NCBI GenBank assembly: GCA_937883885.1
Contig: CAKZXL010000058.1
Coordinates: forward strand, 1 to 20,705
DNA length: 20,705 nt
From: an uncultured Aquincola sp.
GTDB taxonomy: Bacteria; Pseudomonadota; Gammaproteobacteria; Burkholderiales; Burkholderiaceae
Reading direction: 5' to 3'
Below, one piece after another: positions 1 to 7,961 of this stretch. Made by a program: the position numbers and the translations under genes. The notes under the pieces were generated by a model. That model was given only the letters and a program-made list of their open reading frames with translations. It ran no database searches and was not told where the DNA came from. Numbering within the stretch: position 1 is the first letter of the stretch; the number at the start of each line of letters is the position of its first letter.

Positions 1-74
1 ATGCGCCGCAGGCCCGCTATTGCAGCGACTGCGGCGCACCGCTGCCGCCCTACGCGCGGGGCAGCGCGCCCTGA
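1..74 (+). CDS. C-terminal end of a zinc-ribbon protein (partial)
   Basis: The window opens inside a plus-strand frame (frame starting at base 3) that ends at a TGA at 72-74. Its last 23 residues include RYCSDCGAPLPPY, with a CxxCG knuckle typical of short zinc-ribbon tails that close many bacterial proteins. Only half of a four-cysteine ribbon is visible, so the first CxxC pair would lie upstream of the window. The rest of the protein and its role cannot be seen. The frame stops 39 bases before the convergent stop codon of the sugar dehydrogenase gene. A different frame that stays open to base 306 is only the antisense shadow of that gene. Moderate confidence that this is a real gene end; no function proposed. 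Confidence 0.45.
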   Translation, partial: APQARYCSDCGAPLPPYARGSAP

Positions 75-98
75 GGGCGGGGCAGCGCGCCTAAGGGC
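58..98. repeat. Imperfect tandem repeat with small hairpins between convergent genes
   Basis: Two adjacent copies of about 20 bases (58-78 and 79-98) share GGGGCAGCGCGCC followed by a short segment ending GGGC. Each copy can fold into a small GC-rich hairpin: GCCC-TGA-GGGC in the first, and GCGCC with GGCGC around TAAG in the second. The repeat overlaps the stop codon of the leftward partial gene and sits before the stop of the convergent dehydrogenase gene. It could act as a weak bidirectional terminator, but neither strand has a T-tract, so this remains a guess. Confidence 0.4.
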
Positions 99-113
99 GC
101 CGCCCCAGCCTGC

Positions 114-1406
114 TTATGGGGCCGGCGTCACCCGCCACAAGGTGTTGGACAGGTCGTCGGCCACCAGCAGCGCACCGCGCGGGTCCACCGTCACGCCCAC
201 CGGGCGGCCACGCGTCTTGCCGTCTTCACCGAAGAAGCCGGTGACCACGTCCACCGGCTCGCCGGCCGGGCGGCCATCGCGGAAGGGCACGAAGATCACC
301 CGGTAACCGCTGGGCGGGCTGCGGTTCCAGCTGCCGTGCTCGCCCACGAACAGGCCGTCCGCAAAGCGGGTGCCCATGGCCGGGTTGGAGAAGGCCAGCC
401 CCAGCGCCGCCACGTGCGAGCCCAGCGCATAGTCGGGCCGCACCGCGGCCGCCACCTTGGCCGGGTCCTGTGGCTGCACGCGGGTGTCCACGTTCTGGCC
501 CCAGTAGCTGTAGGGCCAGCCGTAGAAGGCGTTTTCACGCACCGAGGTCACGTAGTCGGGCACCAGGTTCGGCCCGATCTCGTCGCGCTCGTTGACGGTC
601 ACCCACAGCTGGCCGGTGCCGGGCTGGATGGTCAGCGCCGTCGGGTTGCGCAGGCCGGTCGCGTAGGGCCGGTGGGCGCCTGTCTCGGCATCGATCTGCC
701 ACACCATCGCCCGGTCGATCTCGGCAGGCATGCCGCGCTCGGTGATGTTGCTGTTGGAGCCGATGCCCACGTACAGGTACTTGCCGTCCGCACTGGCGGT
801 CAACGACTTGGTCCAGTGGTGGTTGATGGCGCTGGGCAGGTCGGTCACCTTGACCGGCGGCCCTGAAGCCGTGAACTGCCCCGGCTGGTAATCAAAGCGC
901 ACCAACGCGTCCTGGTTGGCCACGTACAGCCGGTTGCCCACCAGCGCCAGGCCGTAAGGCGCATTCAGGTTGTCGGCAAACACGGTGCGCGACTCGTACA
1001 CGCCGTCGCCATTGGCATCGCGCAGCAGCGTCAGGCGGTTGCCGCCCTTCACGGGGCTGGTGCCACGTGCCTTGATCACGCCGGCGATCACGTCCTTGGG
1101 CGTGAGGGCCGGTGCGCCGCCGCCGCGGCCTTCGGCCACCAGGATGTCGCCATTGGGCAGCACCAGCGTCTGCCGCGGAATCTGCAGGTCGGTGGCGATG
1201 GCGGTGATGCGGTAGCCCTCGGGCACCTGCGGGCGCTGGTCGCCCCACAGCGCCGGCTCGGCGATCTTCATCGAGGGCAGCAGGCCGCGCTGGGGCGCGG
1301 GCAGGCTGGGTTCGGCGCCGTACACCGGCGGCTCGGCACTGCCGGAGCAGGCCGCCAGCCAGGCCAGGGGCAGCAGCACGAGCAGGGGTTGGACGATGCG
1401 CTTCAT
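114..1406 (-). CDS. Sorbosone dehydrogenase-family (PQQ-type beta-propeller) lipoprotein
   Basis: A 430-residue protein of the sorbosone/glucose dehydrogenase superfamily. These are six-bladed beta-propellers, usually PQQ-dependent, that oxidise sugars or aldehydes outside the cytoplasm. The N terminus is a lipoprotein signal with lipobox LAAC (Cys20), so the mature protein should be lipid-anchored in the periplasm or outer membrane. Family-like segments are LPNGDILVAEGRGGG, NAPYGLAL, NHHWTKSL (paired His), ATGLRNPTAL, NAFYGWPYSYWG, LFVGEHGSWNRSPPSGY and the closing LLVADDLSNTLWRV. The start at 1406 is chosen because a GGAGG lies 7 bases upstream and the lipoprotein signal begins there; the frame stays open further upstream inside the previous gene. 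The start overlaps the stop of the DUF2231 gene as ATGA, implying translational coupling. The substrate cannot be read from the sequence. Confidence 0.88.
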   Translation of the reverse strand: MKRIVQPLLVLLPLAWLAACSGSAEPPVYGAEPSLPAPQRGLLPSMKIAEPALWGDQRPQVPEGYRITAIATDLQIPRQTLVLPNGDILVAEGRGGGAPALTPKDVIAGVIKARGTSPVKGGNRLTLLRDANGDGVYESRTVFADNLNAPYGLALVGNRLYVANQDALVRFDYQPGQFTASGPPVKVTDLPSAINHHWTKSLTASADGKYLYVGIGSNSNITERGMPAEIDRAMVWQIDAETGAHRPYATGLRNPTALTIQPGTGQLWVTVNERDEIGPNLVPDYVTSVRENAFYGWPYSYWGQNVDTRVQPQDPAKVAAAVRPDYALGSHVAALGLAFSNPAMGTRFADGLFVGEHGSWNRSPPSGYRVIFVPFRDGRPAGEPVDVVTGFFGEDGKTRGRPVGVTVDPRGALLVADDLSNTLWRVTPAP

Positions 1407-1840
1407 GCCCGCACCTCCCGCGGCGTGGCCGCCAGGCCCAGCCAGCTGGCCACCGCCATCACCACGAACACGATGGCGGCCAGCACCACGCCTTCGGGCA
1501 GGCTGGCGGCGGCGTCCTTGGCATGCACCAGGGAATTGATGAAGCCGATCACCCAGCCCACCAGCAGCAACAGGGCCGACAGCAACGGCCGCCGGCGCCG
1601 GCCGGCCACGGTGAACAGCCCGATCAGCGCCCACAGCAGCGCCAGGCCGCTGAACAGCAAGGCCCCGGCATTGAGCCAGGAAGCGAAGTTCTTCCACTGC
1701 ACCTGGGCGCTGTTGGCATAGGCCACGTCGCTGAGCAGCACGCCCAGGAACAGCGGCACGCTGCCGGCCAGCAGCAACGCATGCAAGGGATGGAGGGGGC
1801 GGTCGAAGCCCCCGCTGGGGTGGTAGGTGGCGGTTGTCAT
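1403..1840 (-). CDS. DUF2231 family four-helix membrane protein
   Basis: A 145-residue integral membrane protein. It begins MTTATYHPSGGFDRPLHPLHA; the early RPLHPLHALLL motif and overall layout are those of DUF2231, a family of small inner-membrane proteins of unknown function. Four hydrophobic segments are visible at about residues 20-41, 55-78, 84-104 and 116-137. A basic RRRR cluster lies between the second and third, and a conserved-looking NSLVHAKD stretch follows the third. The start at 1840 is chosen because the family motif begins there; upstream residues in the same frame look non-coding, and no clear Shine-Dalgarno is visible. It is the first gene of a two-gene operon with the sugar dehydrogenase lipoprotein. 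A membrane partner for an extracytoplasmic oxidoreductase is plausible but not shown. Confidence 0.8.
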   Translation of the reverse strand: MTTATYHPSGGFDRPLHPLHALLLAGSVPLFLGVLLSDVAYANSAQVQWKNFASWLNAGALLFSGLALLWALIGLFTVAGRRRRPLLSALLLLVGWVIGFINSLVHAKDAAASLPEGVVLAAIVFVVMAVASWLGLAATPREVRA

Positions 1841-1889
1841 GCCAAGGCAACGGCAATCGATGTGCCCATCGGCGCCGGCCGCCCAAAAA

Positions 1890-1931
1890 CGGAAAACCAT
1901 TTTCTCGGCCGTTGGCGGAGACGGTTTTCCG
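1890..1931. repeat. Inverted repeat CGGAAAACC / GGTTTTCCG in the divergent control region
   Basis: Two perfect 9-base arms, CGGAAAACC at 1890-1898 and GGTTTTCCG at 1923-1931, are separated by 24 bases. They lie between the DUF2231 gene and the protease gene. The A/T core stands out against the GC-rich surroundings. The repeat is centred about 115 bases upstream of the start site expected from the candidate sigma-54 promoter at 2001-2016, a normal distance for an enhancer bound by a sigma-54 activator. It could equally control the leftward DUF2231 operon. The repeat is seen directly; its role is inferred. Confidence 0.55.
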
Positions 1932-2000
1932 ACCCGCTGGCAAGCCGCTGCAAACCCCGTGTGCGGGCGCACCGCCAGCGACTATCTTGCCCAGGCGCGC

Positions 2001-2016
2001 TGGCATGGAACATGCG
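2001..2016 (+). promoter_or_regulatory. Candidate sigma-54 (-24/-12) promoter of the protease/PEP-CTERM operon
   Basis: TGGCATGGAACATGCG has the sigma-54 layout: GG at 2002-2003 and GC at 2014-2015, separated by exactly 10 bases, with TGGCA matching the -24 element and ATGC matching three of four bases of TTGC at -12. Transcription would start near 2026, leaving a leader of roughly 110 bases before the ATG at 2136. PEP-CTERM genes in Zoogloea and related betaproteobacteria are known to be controlled by the PrsK/PrsR two-component system with RpoN. This supports the reading but does not prove it. Confidence 0.45.
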
Positions 2017-2036
2017 AATTACGCCCGGCGGTCTGA

Positions 2037-2082
2037 TTTTCGAAGCGGTATGACTGGCGCGCTCTTCCCTCGTTTTCGAAGC
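2037..2082 (+). repeat. Direct repeat TTTTCGAAGC, two copies 36 bases apart
   Basis: Two exact 10-base copies at 2037-2046 and 2073-2082, each containing the palindrome TTCGAA. They lie in the leader region just downstream of the candidate sigma-54 promoter and upstream of the protease ribosome-binding site. They could be a pair of operator half-sites for a repressor or activator. The 36-base period is about three and a half helical turns, so the two copies would not be on the same face of the DNA. No known regulator is recognised. Confidence 0.4.
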
Positions 2083-2135
2083 ACCCTGACCGCCATGGCA
2101 GCAACGCATGCCGGAATAATCAACTGGAGGTCGGA

Positions 2136-4604
2136 ATGAATCGAAGTCACCGCATTGATGGCAGTTTTGAAATGACACGCCGGGTGCGCGCGCCGCGCCT
2201 GCGCGCCGTGCCGCTGGCCTGCCTGTCCGTGATGGTGTTGGCCGCCGCAGCGGCCAACGCCAACCAGTGGTCGTACCCGGGCGACCCCGGCTACGTGGCA
2301 CGCAACGCGCAGGAGCTGCCGGCCGCCAAGGCCAGCTGGGAAACGCCGGAATACGGCTTTTTCACCGGCATCAACCCGGCCGTGGGCAGCACCATCAATG
2401 CCGCCTGGCAGCTGGTGGCCATCAACGCCTCCACCGCCTACGCGCTGGGCTACTACGGCCAGGGCGCGACCCTGGGCATGATGGACTCGGGCTACCGGCC
2501 CACGCACGAAGCCTTTCAAACCAGCCTGATCGCGCCGGTGCGCGCCAGCGGCATCTACGGCACCTCGGGCTTCGGCTACCGCAGCACGCCGACGCCGGGC
2601 AACCCGTTCACCGCCGGTGACCCCTTCACCGTCGACGGCGACCTGGCCCGCACCAGCGACTACTCGCACGGCACCGGCATGCTGGGCGTGACCTCCGCCA
2701 CCCGCGACGGCAATGCGCAGCACGGCATCGCCTTCGCGTCGATGATGTACGTGGCGCGCACCGGCGGCTCCGACACCCAGTCGCACGGGCCTTTCCACGA
2801 CTACGTGTATTGGTACACCGCCAACAAGGCGCTGGTGGACGCGGGCGTGAAGGTGATCAACAGCAGCTGGGGCTCCTATGTCCAGACGCTGAACCGAACC
2901 CGGTATGACGGCTCGGGCAACGACCTGGGCGAGAACGGCAATCTGGTCAACGGATATCAATTGGCGGGCAAGGACAGCGTCAATCCCGCTGCCATGGCCA
3001 GCATCATTCCCAATGAATATCTGAAAGACCTGGAATACCAATACTTCTTCACCAAGAAGAGTTATTCCAGGAATGGCATCCAATACAACCCGAAATACCC
3101 CGGGCTGTCGTTCATGGACGCCATCTGGGACGCCATCAAGGTGACGGGCACCGTCAATGTCCGCTCGGCGGGCAACAACGACTGGAGCAATCCGTACTTC
3201 CGCCCGGCCTACCCGATGTTCAATCCGGCGGCGGAAGCGCAATTCGTGGCCGTGGGCGGCGTGCAGCCCCCGACCAACGCCACGCCCGAATACACCAAGC
3301 AATTCGGCTTCAACGAAGCCGGGCTGGCCAAGTGGTGGAGCGTGTCCACGCCTTCCAATTCGGTGCGCACCACCAGCAGCAGCGGCGACGGCAATTACTC
3401 CAACTCCAGCGGCACTTCGCCGGCCACGCCGGTGGCCACGGGCGCCATGGGCGTGCTGCTGTCGCGCTTCCCGAACATGGACGCCAAGCAGGTGCGTGAG
3501 GTGATGCTCACCACCGCCAACAACAAGATGACCGACGGCGTGCGCTTCCTGGGCACCGGCCAGGTCTCGCCCACCGGCGCGTCGATCGCCTGGACCGCGC
3601 CCGACGGCCTGCCCGACGAGCGCTGGGGTTGGGGCATTCCCGACCTGGCCAAGGGCATGTACGGGCCGGCGCAGTTCCTGAGCCCGATGCTCTACAACAT
3701 GAGCAAGACGCCGCTGGACGTCTGGTCCAACGACATCGGTCAGGTGGCCCTGAAGCAGCGCGAGAAGGAAGACCTGCAATGGCTGGCCGCCTACCGCCAG
3801 CAAGGCATTGCGATGGCGGGCGAGTTCAGCCCCAACGTGCTCAACCCCAATGGCACGCTGAACAAGCAGGCCTTCGTGCTGCAGGGTCTGCTCAATGACC
3901 CGGCCGTGCAGGCCATCACCAATGGCCGGCCCGAGACCTACGACAAGATCGCCTACGAAGACGCGGTGAAGTGGCGCAAGGAATGGATGGACGCGCGCGC
4001 CACGCACATCCAGGGCAAGATCGACCGCGGCCAGTACACGGCCTCGCTCACCAAGGCCGGCAGCGGCACGCTGATCTTGGCGGGCAACAACACCTATGCC
4101 GGCGGCTCCACGGTCACGGGCGGCAAGCTGTCCATCGTGGGCAACAACAGCTCGGGCGTGACGGTGGCCAACGGCGGCACGCTGGGCGGCACCGGCAAGG
4201 TGGATGGCACCATCTCCGTGCTCAAGGGCGGCATGCTGGCCCCGGGAGTGACGGGCGCCGAATCCGCGGGCGTGAGCAGCGTGGTGGCCAGCCTGGCCAT
4301 CCCGGCCGGCGACGTGCTGCGCGCCAATGCCGTGAAGGTGGCGCTGGGCGGCAGCTTCAAGGCCACGCTCAAGGCCAACGGCGCCTCCACCCGCCTGCAG
4401 GCCACCGGCACCGTGGCGCTGGGCGGCAGCCTGCTGCTGGACGTGGCGGCCGCTTCCAACGCGGGCGACGTGTTCACGCTGATCCAGGCCGGCACCGTGC
4501 TGGGCAACTTCACCGGTCTGGGCGAAGGCGCGCTGGTGTCGGCCGGCGGCCGCCAGTACCGCATTTCGTACCAGGGCGGCAAGGTGACGCTCACCGCGTC
4601 CTGA
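2136..4604 (+). CDS. Secreted S8 (subtilisin-family) serine protease with autotransporter passenger repeat, no barrel
   Basis: An 822-residue exported protease. The signal peptide has a long basic N-region and a probable cut after Ala42 (ANA|NQ). The S8 domain spans about residues 85-510. The apparent catalytic triad is Asp117 (MMDSGY), His178 (YSHGTG) and Ser428 (SGTSPATP), with oxyanion Asn347 (SAGNN). A WGWGIPDLAKGMYGP segment ends the protease domain, as in autotransporter subtilases such as NalP/SphB1. Around 640-672 there is one passenger-associated repeat (GSGTLILAGNNTYAGG), then a beta-rich tail ending YRISYQGGKVTLTAS. Normally a roughly 270-residue outer-membrane barrel would follow, but the frame simply stops. 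The ATG at 2136 has GGAGG 5 bases upstream; a second ATG at codon 13 is the alternative. A PEP-CTERM gene follows after 40 bases, probably in the same operon. How the protease crosses or stays on the outer membrane is unclear. Confidence 0.9.
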   Translation: MNRSHRIDGSFEMTRRVRAPRLRAVPLACLSVMVLAAAAANANQWSYPGDPGYVARNAQELPAAKASWETPEYGFFTGINPAVGSTINAAWQLVAINASTAYALGYYGQGATLGMMDSGYRPTHEAFQTSLIAPVRASGIYGTSGFGYRSTPTPGNPFTAGDPFTVDGDLARTSDYSHGTGMLGVTSATRDGNAQHGIAFASMMYVARTGGSDTQSHGPFHDYVYWYTANKALVDAGVKVINSSWGSYVQTLNRTRYDGSGNDLGENGNLVNGYQLAGKDSVNPAAMASIIPNEYLKDLEYQYFFTKKSYSRNGIQYNPKYPGLSFMDAIWDAIKVTGTVNVRSAGNNDWSNPYFRPAYPMFNPAAEAQFVAVGGVQPPTNATPEYTKQFGFNEAGLAKWWSVSTPSNSVRTTSSSGDGNYSNSSGTSPATPVATGAMGVLLSRFPNMDAKQVREVMLTTANNKMTDGVRFLGTGQVSPTGASIAWTAPDGLPDERWGWGIPDLAKGMYGPAQFLSPMLYNMSKTPLDVWSNDIGQVALKQREKEDLQWLAAYRQQGIAMAGEFSPNVLNPNGTLNKQAFVLQGLLNDPAVQAITNGRPETYDKIAYEDAVKWRKEWMDARATHIQGKIDRGQYTASLTKAGSGTLILAGNNTYAGGSTVTGGKLSIVGNNSSGVTVANGGTLGGTGKVDGTISVLKGGMLAPGVTGAESAGVSSVVASLAIPAGDVLRANAVKVALGGSFKATLKANGASTRLQATGTVALGGSLLLDVAAASNAGDVFTLIQAGTVLGNFTGLGEGALVSAGGRQYRISYQGGKVTLTAS

Positions 4605-4644
4605 TCGCCCGCCTGACCCATTCAACCACTCGAGGGAACTGAAC

Positions 4645-5220
4645 GTGACTCAACAACATTCGTGGGCTTGCGCCCTGGCGCTGGCCGCCCTGGCAGCGGC
4701 GGCAGCGCCGGCACAGGCCAGCACCGAGCTGGTCGTCAACGGCGGCTTTGAACAACGCGGCTTTGCCGGCTGGGTGCAAAGCGGCGACAGCGACTACGAC
4801 GCCGTGCTGTGCGACGCCGGCAGCGCCTTTGCCGGCAGCTGCGAAGCCTACTTCGGGTCTCTCACCGGCAGCAGCATCACCCAGACGCTGGACGTGGGCG
4901 GCGCCGGCCGCACCTGGAACCTCTCGTTCGCCTTCCAGGCCGACGAAGCCCCGGGCAGCAGCTTCAGCGTGAGCTTCGGCGGCCAGCAGCTGACGCTGCC
5001 CTCGCTGAGCACCAGCGCCTACCAGCTGTACCAGTTCAGCGGCATGACCACCGGGCCCACCATGACCCTGGCCTTCAACTTCGTGGATCCGACAGGCACC
5101 GCCTACCTGGACGCGGTGTCCGTCACCGCGGTGCCGGAACCCGCCAGCCTGGCGCTGATGGGCGCCGGCCTGGCGGGCGTCGTGCTGGTGTCGCGCCGCC
5201 GCCTGAAGCGGGCGGGCTGA
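4645..5220 (+). CDS. PEP-CTERM sorting-domain surface protein
   Basis: A 191-residue exported protein with a Sec signal peptide (probable cut after Ala25, AQA|ST). The body reads ELVVNGGFEQRGFAGWVQSG and onward, the usual opening of small carbohydrate-binding-like PEP-CTERM proteins, and two cysteines may form a disulfide. The C terminus is a textbook PEP-CTERM signal: VPEP at 163-166, a hydrophobic helix, then basic SRRRLKRAG. Such tails are recognised by an exosortase (EpsH-type), which cleaves and probably attaches the protein to the cell surface or matrix. The start is a GTG at 4645 with GAGGGA 7 bases upstream; no ATG fits. It lies 40 bases after the S8 protease gene, suggesting cotranscription, and its stop is 6 bases from the convergent aceE stop. 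The exosortase itself is not in this window. Confidence 0.9.
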   Translation: MTQQHSWACALALAALAAAAAPAQASTELVVNGGFEQRGFAGWVQSGDSDYDAVLCDAGSAFAGSCEAYFGSLTGSSITQTLDVGGAGRTWNLSFAFQADEAPGSSFSVSFGGQQLTLPSLSTSAYQLYQFSGMTTGPTMTLAFNFVDPTGTAYLDAVSVTAVPEPASLALMGAGLAGVVLVSRRRLKRAG

Positions 5221-5226
5221 CCCGGT

Positions 5227-7929
5227 TCACCGCCCCCAGGGCACACCTGCCGCCGCGTCCAGCCCGAAACGGCTGATGGCGCGGCTGCAGGCCTCGGCGT
5301 CCACGCGGCCTTGCTGGCGCAGCGCGGTCAAGGCGGCCAGCACCACGTGGCCGCGGTCGACCTCGAAGAAGCGGCGCAGCTCGGCCCGCGTGTCGCTGCG
5401 GCCGAAGCCGTCGGTGCCCAGGGCGGTGAACGGCGCCTGCAGGTGGGCGCCGGCCAGTTGCGGCCAGGCGCGCACGTAGTCGCTGGCGGCGATGACCGGG
5501 TCGTCGCCGGGCAGGCACTGCGCCAGGTGGCTGCTGCGCGGCGCCTCTTGGGGGTGCAGGCGGTTCCAGCGCTCCACTCCGGCCGCGTCGCGTGCCAGTT
5601 CGGAGAAGCTGGTGGCGCTGAACACTTCGGCCTCCACCTGCCATTCGGTGGCCAGCAGCTCGGCGGCGGCCAGCACTTCGCGAAGGATCGTGCCGCTGCC
5701 CATCAGCCGCACCTTCCCGAGCGGGGGCTGGGCCGGCCGCTGCACCGCCAGGCGGTACAGGCCCTTGATGACGTCCTGCGCCACGCCCTCCGGCAACGAG
5801 GGCTGGGCGTAGTTCTCGTTCATCAGGGTGACGTAGTAGAAGACGTCTTCCTGCCGCTCCAGCATGGCGCGCATGCCGTGGTCCAGGATCACCGCGAATT
5901 CGCCGGCAAAGCAGGGGTCGTAGGCGCGGCAGTTGGGCACGGTGCTGGCCTGCAGCAGGCTGGCGCCGTCCTGGTGTTGCAGGCCTTCACCGCCCAGCGT
6001 GGTGCGGCCCGCGGTGGCCCCCAGCAAGAAGCCGCGCGCCCGCTGGTCGGCGGCGGCCCAGATCAGGTCGCCCACGCGCTGGAAGCCGAACATCGAGTAG
6101 TAGATGTAGAAGGGCAGCATCGGCAGCCCGTGCACCGAATGGCTGGTGGCCGCGGCCGTCCAGCTGCTGATGGCGCCGGCTTCGCTGATGCCTTCTTCCA
6201 GGATCTGGCCGTCGGTGGCCTCGCGGTAGCTGAGCACCGAGCCGATGTCCTCGGGCTCATAGGCCTGGCCGCTGAAGGCATAGATGCCCACCTGCTTGAA
6301 CAGGTTGGCCATGCCGAAGGTGCGCGCTTCATCGGCCACGATGGGCACGATGCGCGGGCCCAGCGCGCCATCTTTCAGCAGGCCGGTGAGCATGCGCACG
6401 AAGGCCATGGTGGTGCTCATCTCCTTGCCCTGGGCGGCAACGGCGAACTCGCCATAGCGCGCCAGCGGCGGCACCGCCACCGGCTGCGCGCTGGCGCTGC
6501 GCGCGGGCACGAAGCCGCCCAGCGCGGCCCGCCGCTCCTGCAGATAGCGCATCTCGGCGCTGTCGGGCGCCGGCTTGACGAAGTCCAGCCGCGCAGCCTG
6601 CTCGTCGGTCAGCGGCAGCGCAAAGCGGTTGCGGAAGGCGATCAGGTCGTCGCGGTCCAGCTTCTTTTGCTGGTGGGTGGTCATGCGGCCCTGGCCGGCC
6701 TCGCCCATGCCGTAGCCCTTCTTGGTCTGCGCCAGGATCACCGTGGGCTGGCCGGTGGTGTGCACGGCGGCGTGGTAGGCCGCATGGATCTTCACCAGGT
6801 CGTGGCCGCCGCGCTTGAGGCGGTCGATCTGCTCGTCGGTCAGTCCCTGGGCCAGCGCGGCCAGCGCCGGGTCCTGGCCGAAGAAGTGCTCGCGGTTGTA
6901 GCGGCCGTCCTTGGCGGCGAAGGTCTGCAGCTGGCCGTCCACGGTGCGGGCGAAGGTGCGTTGCAGCACGCCTTCGGTGTCGCGGGCAAAGAGGCCGTCC
7001 CAGTCAGAACCCCACACCAGCTTGATGACGCGCCAGCCGGCGCCGGCGAACAGCGCCTCCAACTCGTCGATGATGCGGCCGTTGCCGCGCACCGGGCCAT
7101 CGAGCCGCTGCAGGTTGCAGTTGACCACCCACACCAGGTTGTCCAGCTTCTCGCGCGCGGCCAGGGTCAGCGCGCTCATGCTTTCGGGCTCGTCCATCTC
7201 GCCGTCGCCGAACACGCCCCACACCTTGCGCTGCGCGGTGTCCAGCAGGCCGCGGTGGTGCAGGTAGCGCATGAAGCGCGCCTGGTAGATGGCGCTGATC
7301 GGCCCCAGGCCCATCGAGCCGGTCGGAAACTGCCAGAAGTCCGGCATCAGCCACGGGTGCGGGTAGCTGGAAAGGCCGCGGGCACCGGCGCGCGTGGCCG
7401 CGATCTCCTGCCGGTAGTGGGCCAGGTCGTGCTCGGTCAGCCGGCCTTCCAGAAAGGCCCGCGCATACACGCCGGGCGCCGAATGCGGCTGGTAGAACAC
7501 CAGGTCGCTGTCGCGTGCCGCGCCGCCGCGGAAGAAGTGGTTGAAGCCCACCTCGAACAGGTCGGCCGCGCTGGCATAGCTGGCGATGTGGCCGCCCAGC
7601 TCACCATAAGCCTGGTTGGCGCGCACCACCATCGCCAGCGCGTTCCAGCGCATCAGCGAAGCCAGCCGCTCCTCGATGGCCAGGTCGCCCGGAAAGGCCG
7701 GCTGCCGCTCGGCCGGGATGGTGTTGACGTAGGGCGTGCCCAGCGCCGGCTGCCAGCCCACACGCGGGTGGCGGGCGTCGGTGGCCAGCACGTCCATGAT
7801 TTCGCGCACCCGCTGCGGGCCGGCCGCGGCCAGCAGCGCGGCCAGCGCCTCGCGCCATTCGGCGGTTTCCTGCGGGTCAGGGTCGGCCTGGGCCTGCGCC
7901 AGGTGCGGTTGGATGGCGTCGTCGCTCAT
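5227..7929 (-). CDS. aceE: Homodimeric-type pyruvate dehydrogenase E1 (AceE/MdeB-like), orphan
   Basis: A 900-residue thiamine-diphosphate enzyme aligning along its whole length with the E1 component of pyruvate dehydrogenase, which decarboxylates a 2-oxo acid and passes the acyl group to lipoyl-E2. The ThDP/Mg motif is GDGEMDEPES (Asp242) ... NCNLQRLDG (Asn272, Gln274), matching E. coli Asp230/Asn260/Gln262 with a 12-residue offset. Active-site histidines are in ELGGHIAS, QPHSAPG, TTHQQKK and LQHQDG (His652, equivalent to E. coli His640). The residue usually His in HEDGHS is Ala656. QPHSAPG, GRMTTHQQKK and GLQHQDG are features I associate with the MdeB-like paralogue clade rather than housekeeping AceE, so the substrate could be another 2-oxo acid such as 2-oxobutyrate. 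No aceF or lpd is adjacent. It starts 32 bases after the cyclase gene on the same strand; no clear Shine-Dalgarno is visible. Confidence 0.9.
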   Translation of the reverse strand: MSDDAIQPHLAQAQADPDPQETAEWREALAALLAAAGPQRVREIMDVLATDARHPRVGWQPALGTPYVNTIPAERQPAFPGDLAIEERLASLMRWNALAMVVRANQAYGELGGHIASYASAADLFEVGFNHFFRGGAARDSDLVFYQPHSAPGVYARAFLEGRLTEHDLAHYRQEIAATRAGARGLSSYPHPWLMPDFWQFPTGSMGLGPISAIYQARFMRYLHHRGLLDTAQRKVWGVFGDGEMDEPESMSALTLAAREKLDNLVWVVNCNLQRLDGPVRGNGRIIDELEALFAGAGWRVIKLVWGSDWDGLFARDTEGVLQRTFARTVDGQLQTFAAKDGRYNREHFFGQDPALAALAQGLTDEQIDRLKRGGHDLVKIHAAYHAAVHTTGQPTVILAQTKKGYGMGEAGQGRMTTHQQKKLDRDDLIAFRNRFALPLTDEQAARLDFVKPAPDSAEMRYLQERRAALGGFVPARSASAQPVAVPPLARYGEFAVAAQGKEMSTTMAFVRMLTGLLKDGALGPRIVPIVADEARTFGMANLFKQVGIYAFSGQAYEPEDIGSVLSYREATDGQILEEGISEAGAISSWTAAATSHSVHGLPMLPFYIYYSMFGFQRVGDLIWAAADQRARGFLLGATAGRTTLGGEGLQHQDGASLLQASTVPNCRAYDPCFAGEFAVILDHGMRAMLERQEDVFYYVTLMNENYAQPSLPEGVAQDVIKGLYRLAVQRPAQPPLGKVRLMGSGTILREVLAAAELLATEWQVEAEVFSATSFSELARDAAGVERWNRLHPQEAPRSSHLAQCLPGDDPVIAASDYVRAWPQLAGAHLQAPFTALGTDGFGRSDTRAELRRFFEVDRGHVVLAALTALRQQGRVDAEACSRAISRFGLDAAAGVPWGR

Positions 7930-7961
7930 GGCCGCAGTCTAGAGCGACCGCCGCCCGGGCT

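Noticed and set aside
2019..4625. Long minus-strand open frame (868 codons) opposite the protease gene
   Set aside because: Translation is Gly/Ala/His/Arg-rich without domains, and the plus strand encodes a clear signal peptide and S8 triad. It is an antisense shadow caused by high GC.
4400..4644. Frameshift that removed an autotransporter barrel from the protease
   Set aside because: The protein ends in a complete beta-rich tail (YRISYQGG), the next 40 bases contain a normal ribosome-binding site, and the following gene is a complete PEP-CTERM protein, so no barrel remnant is present.
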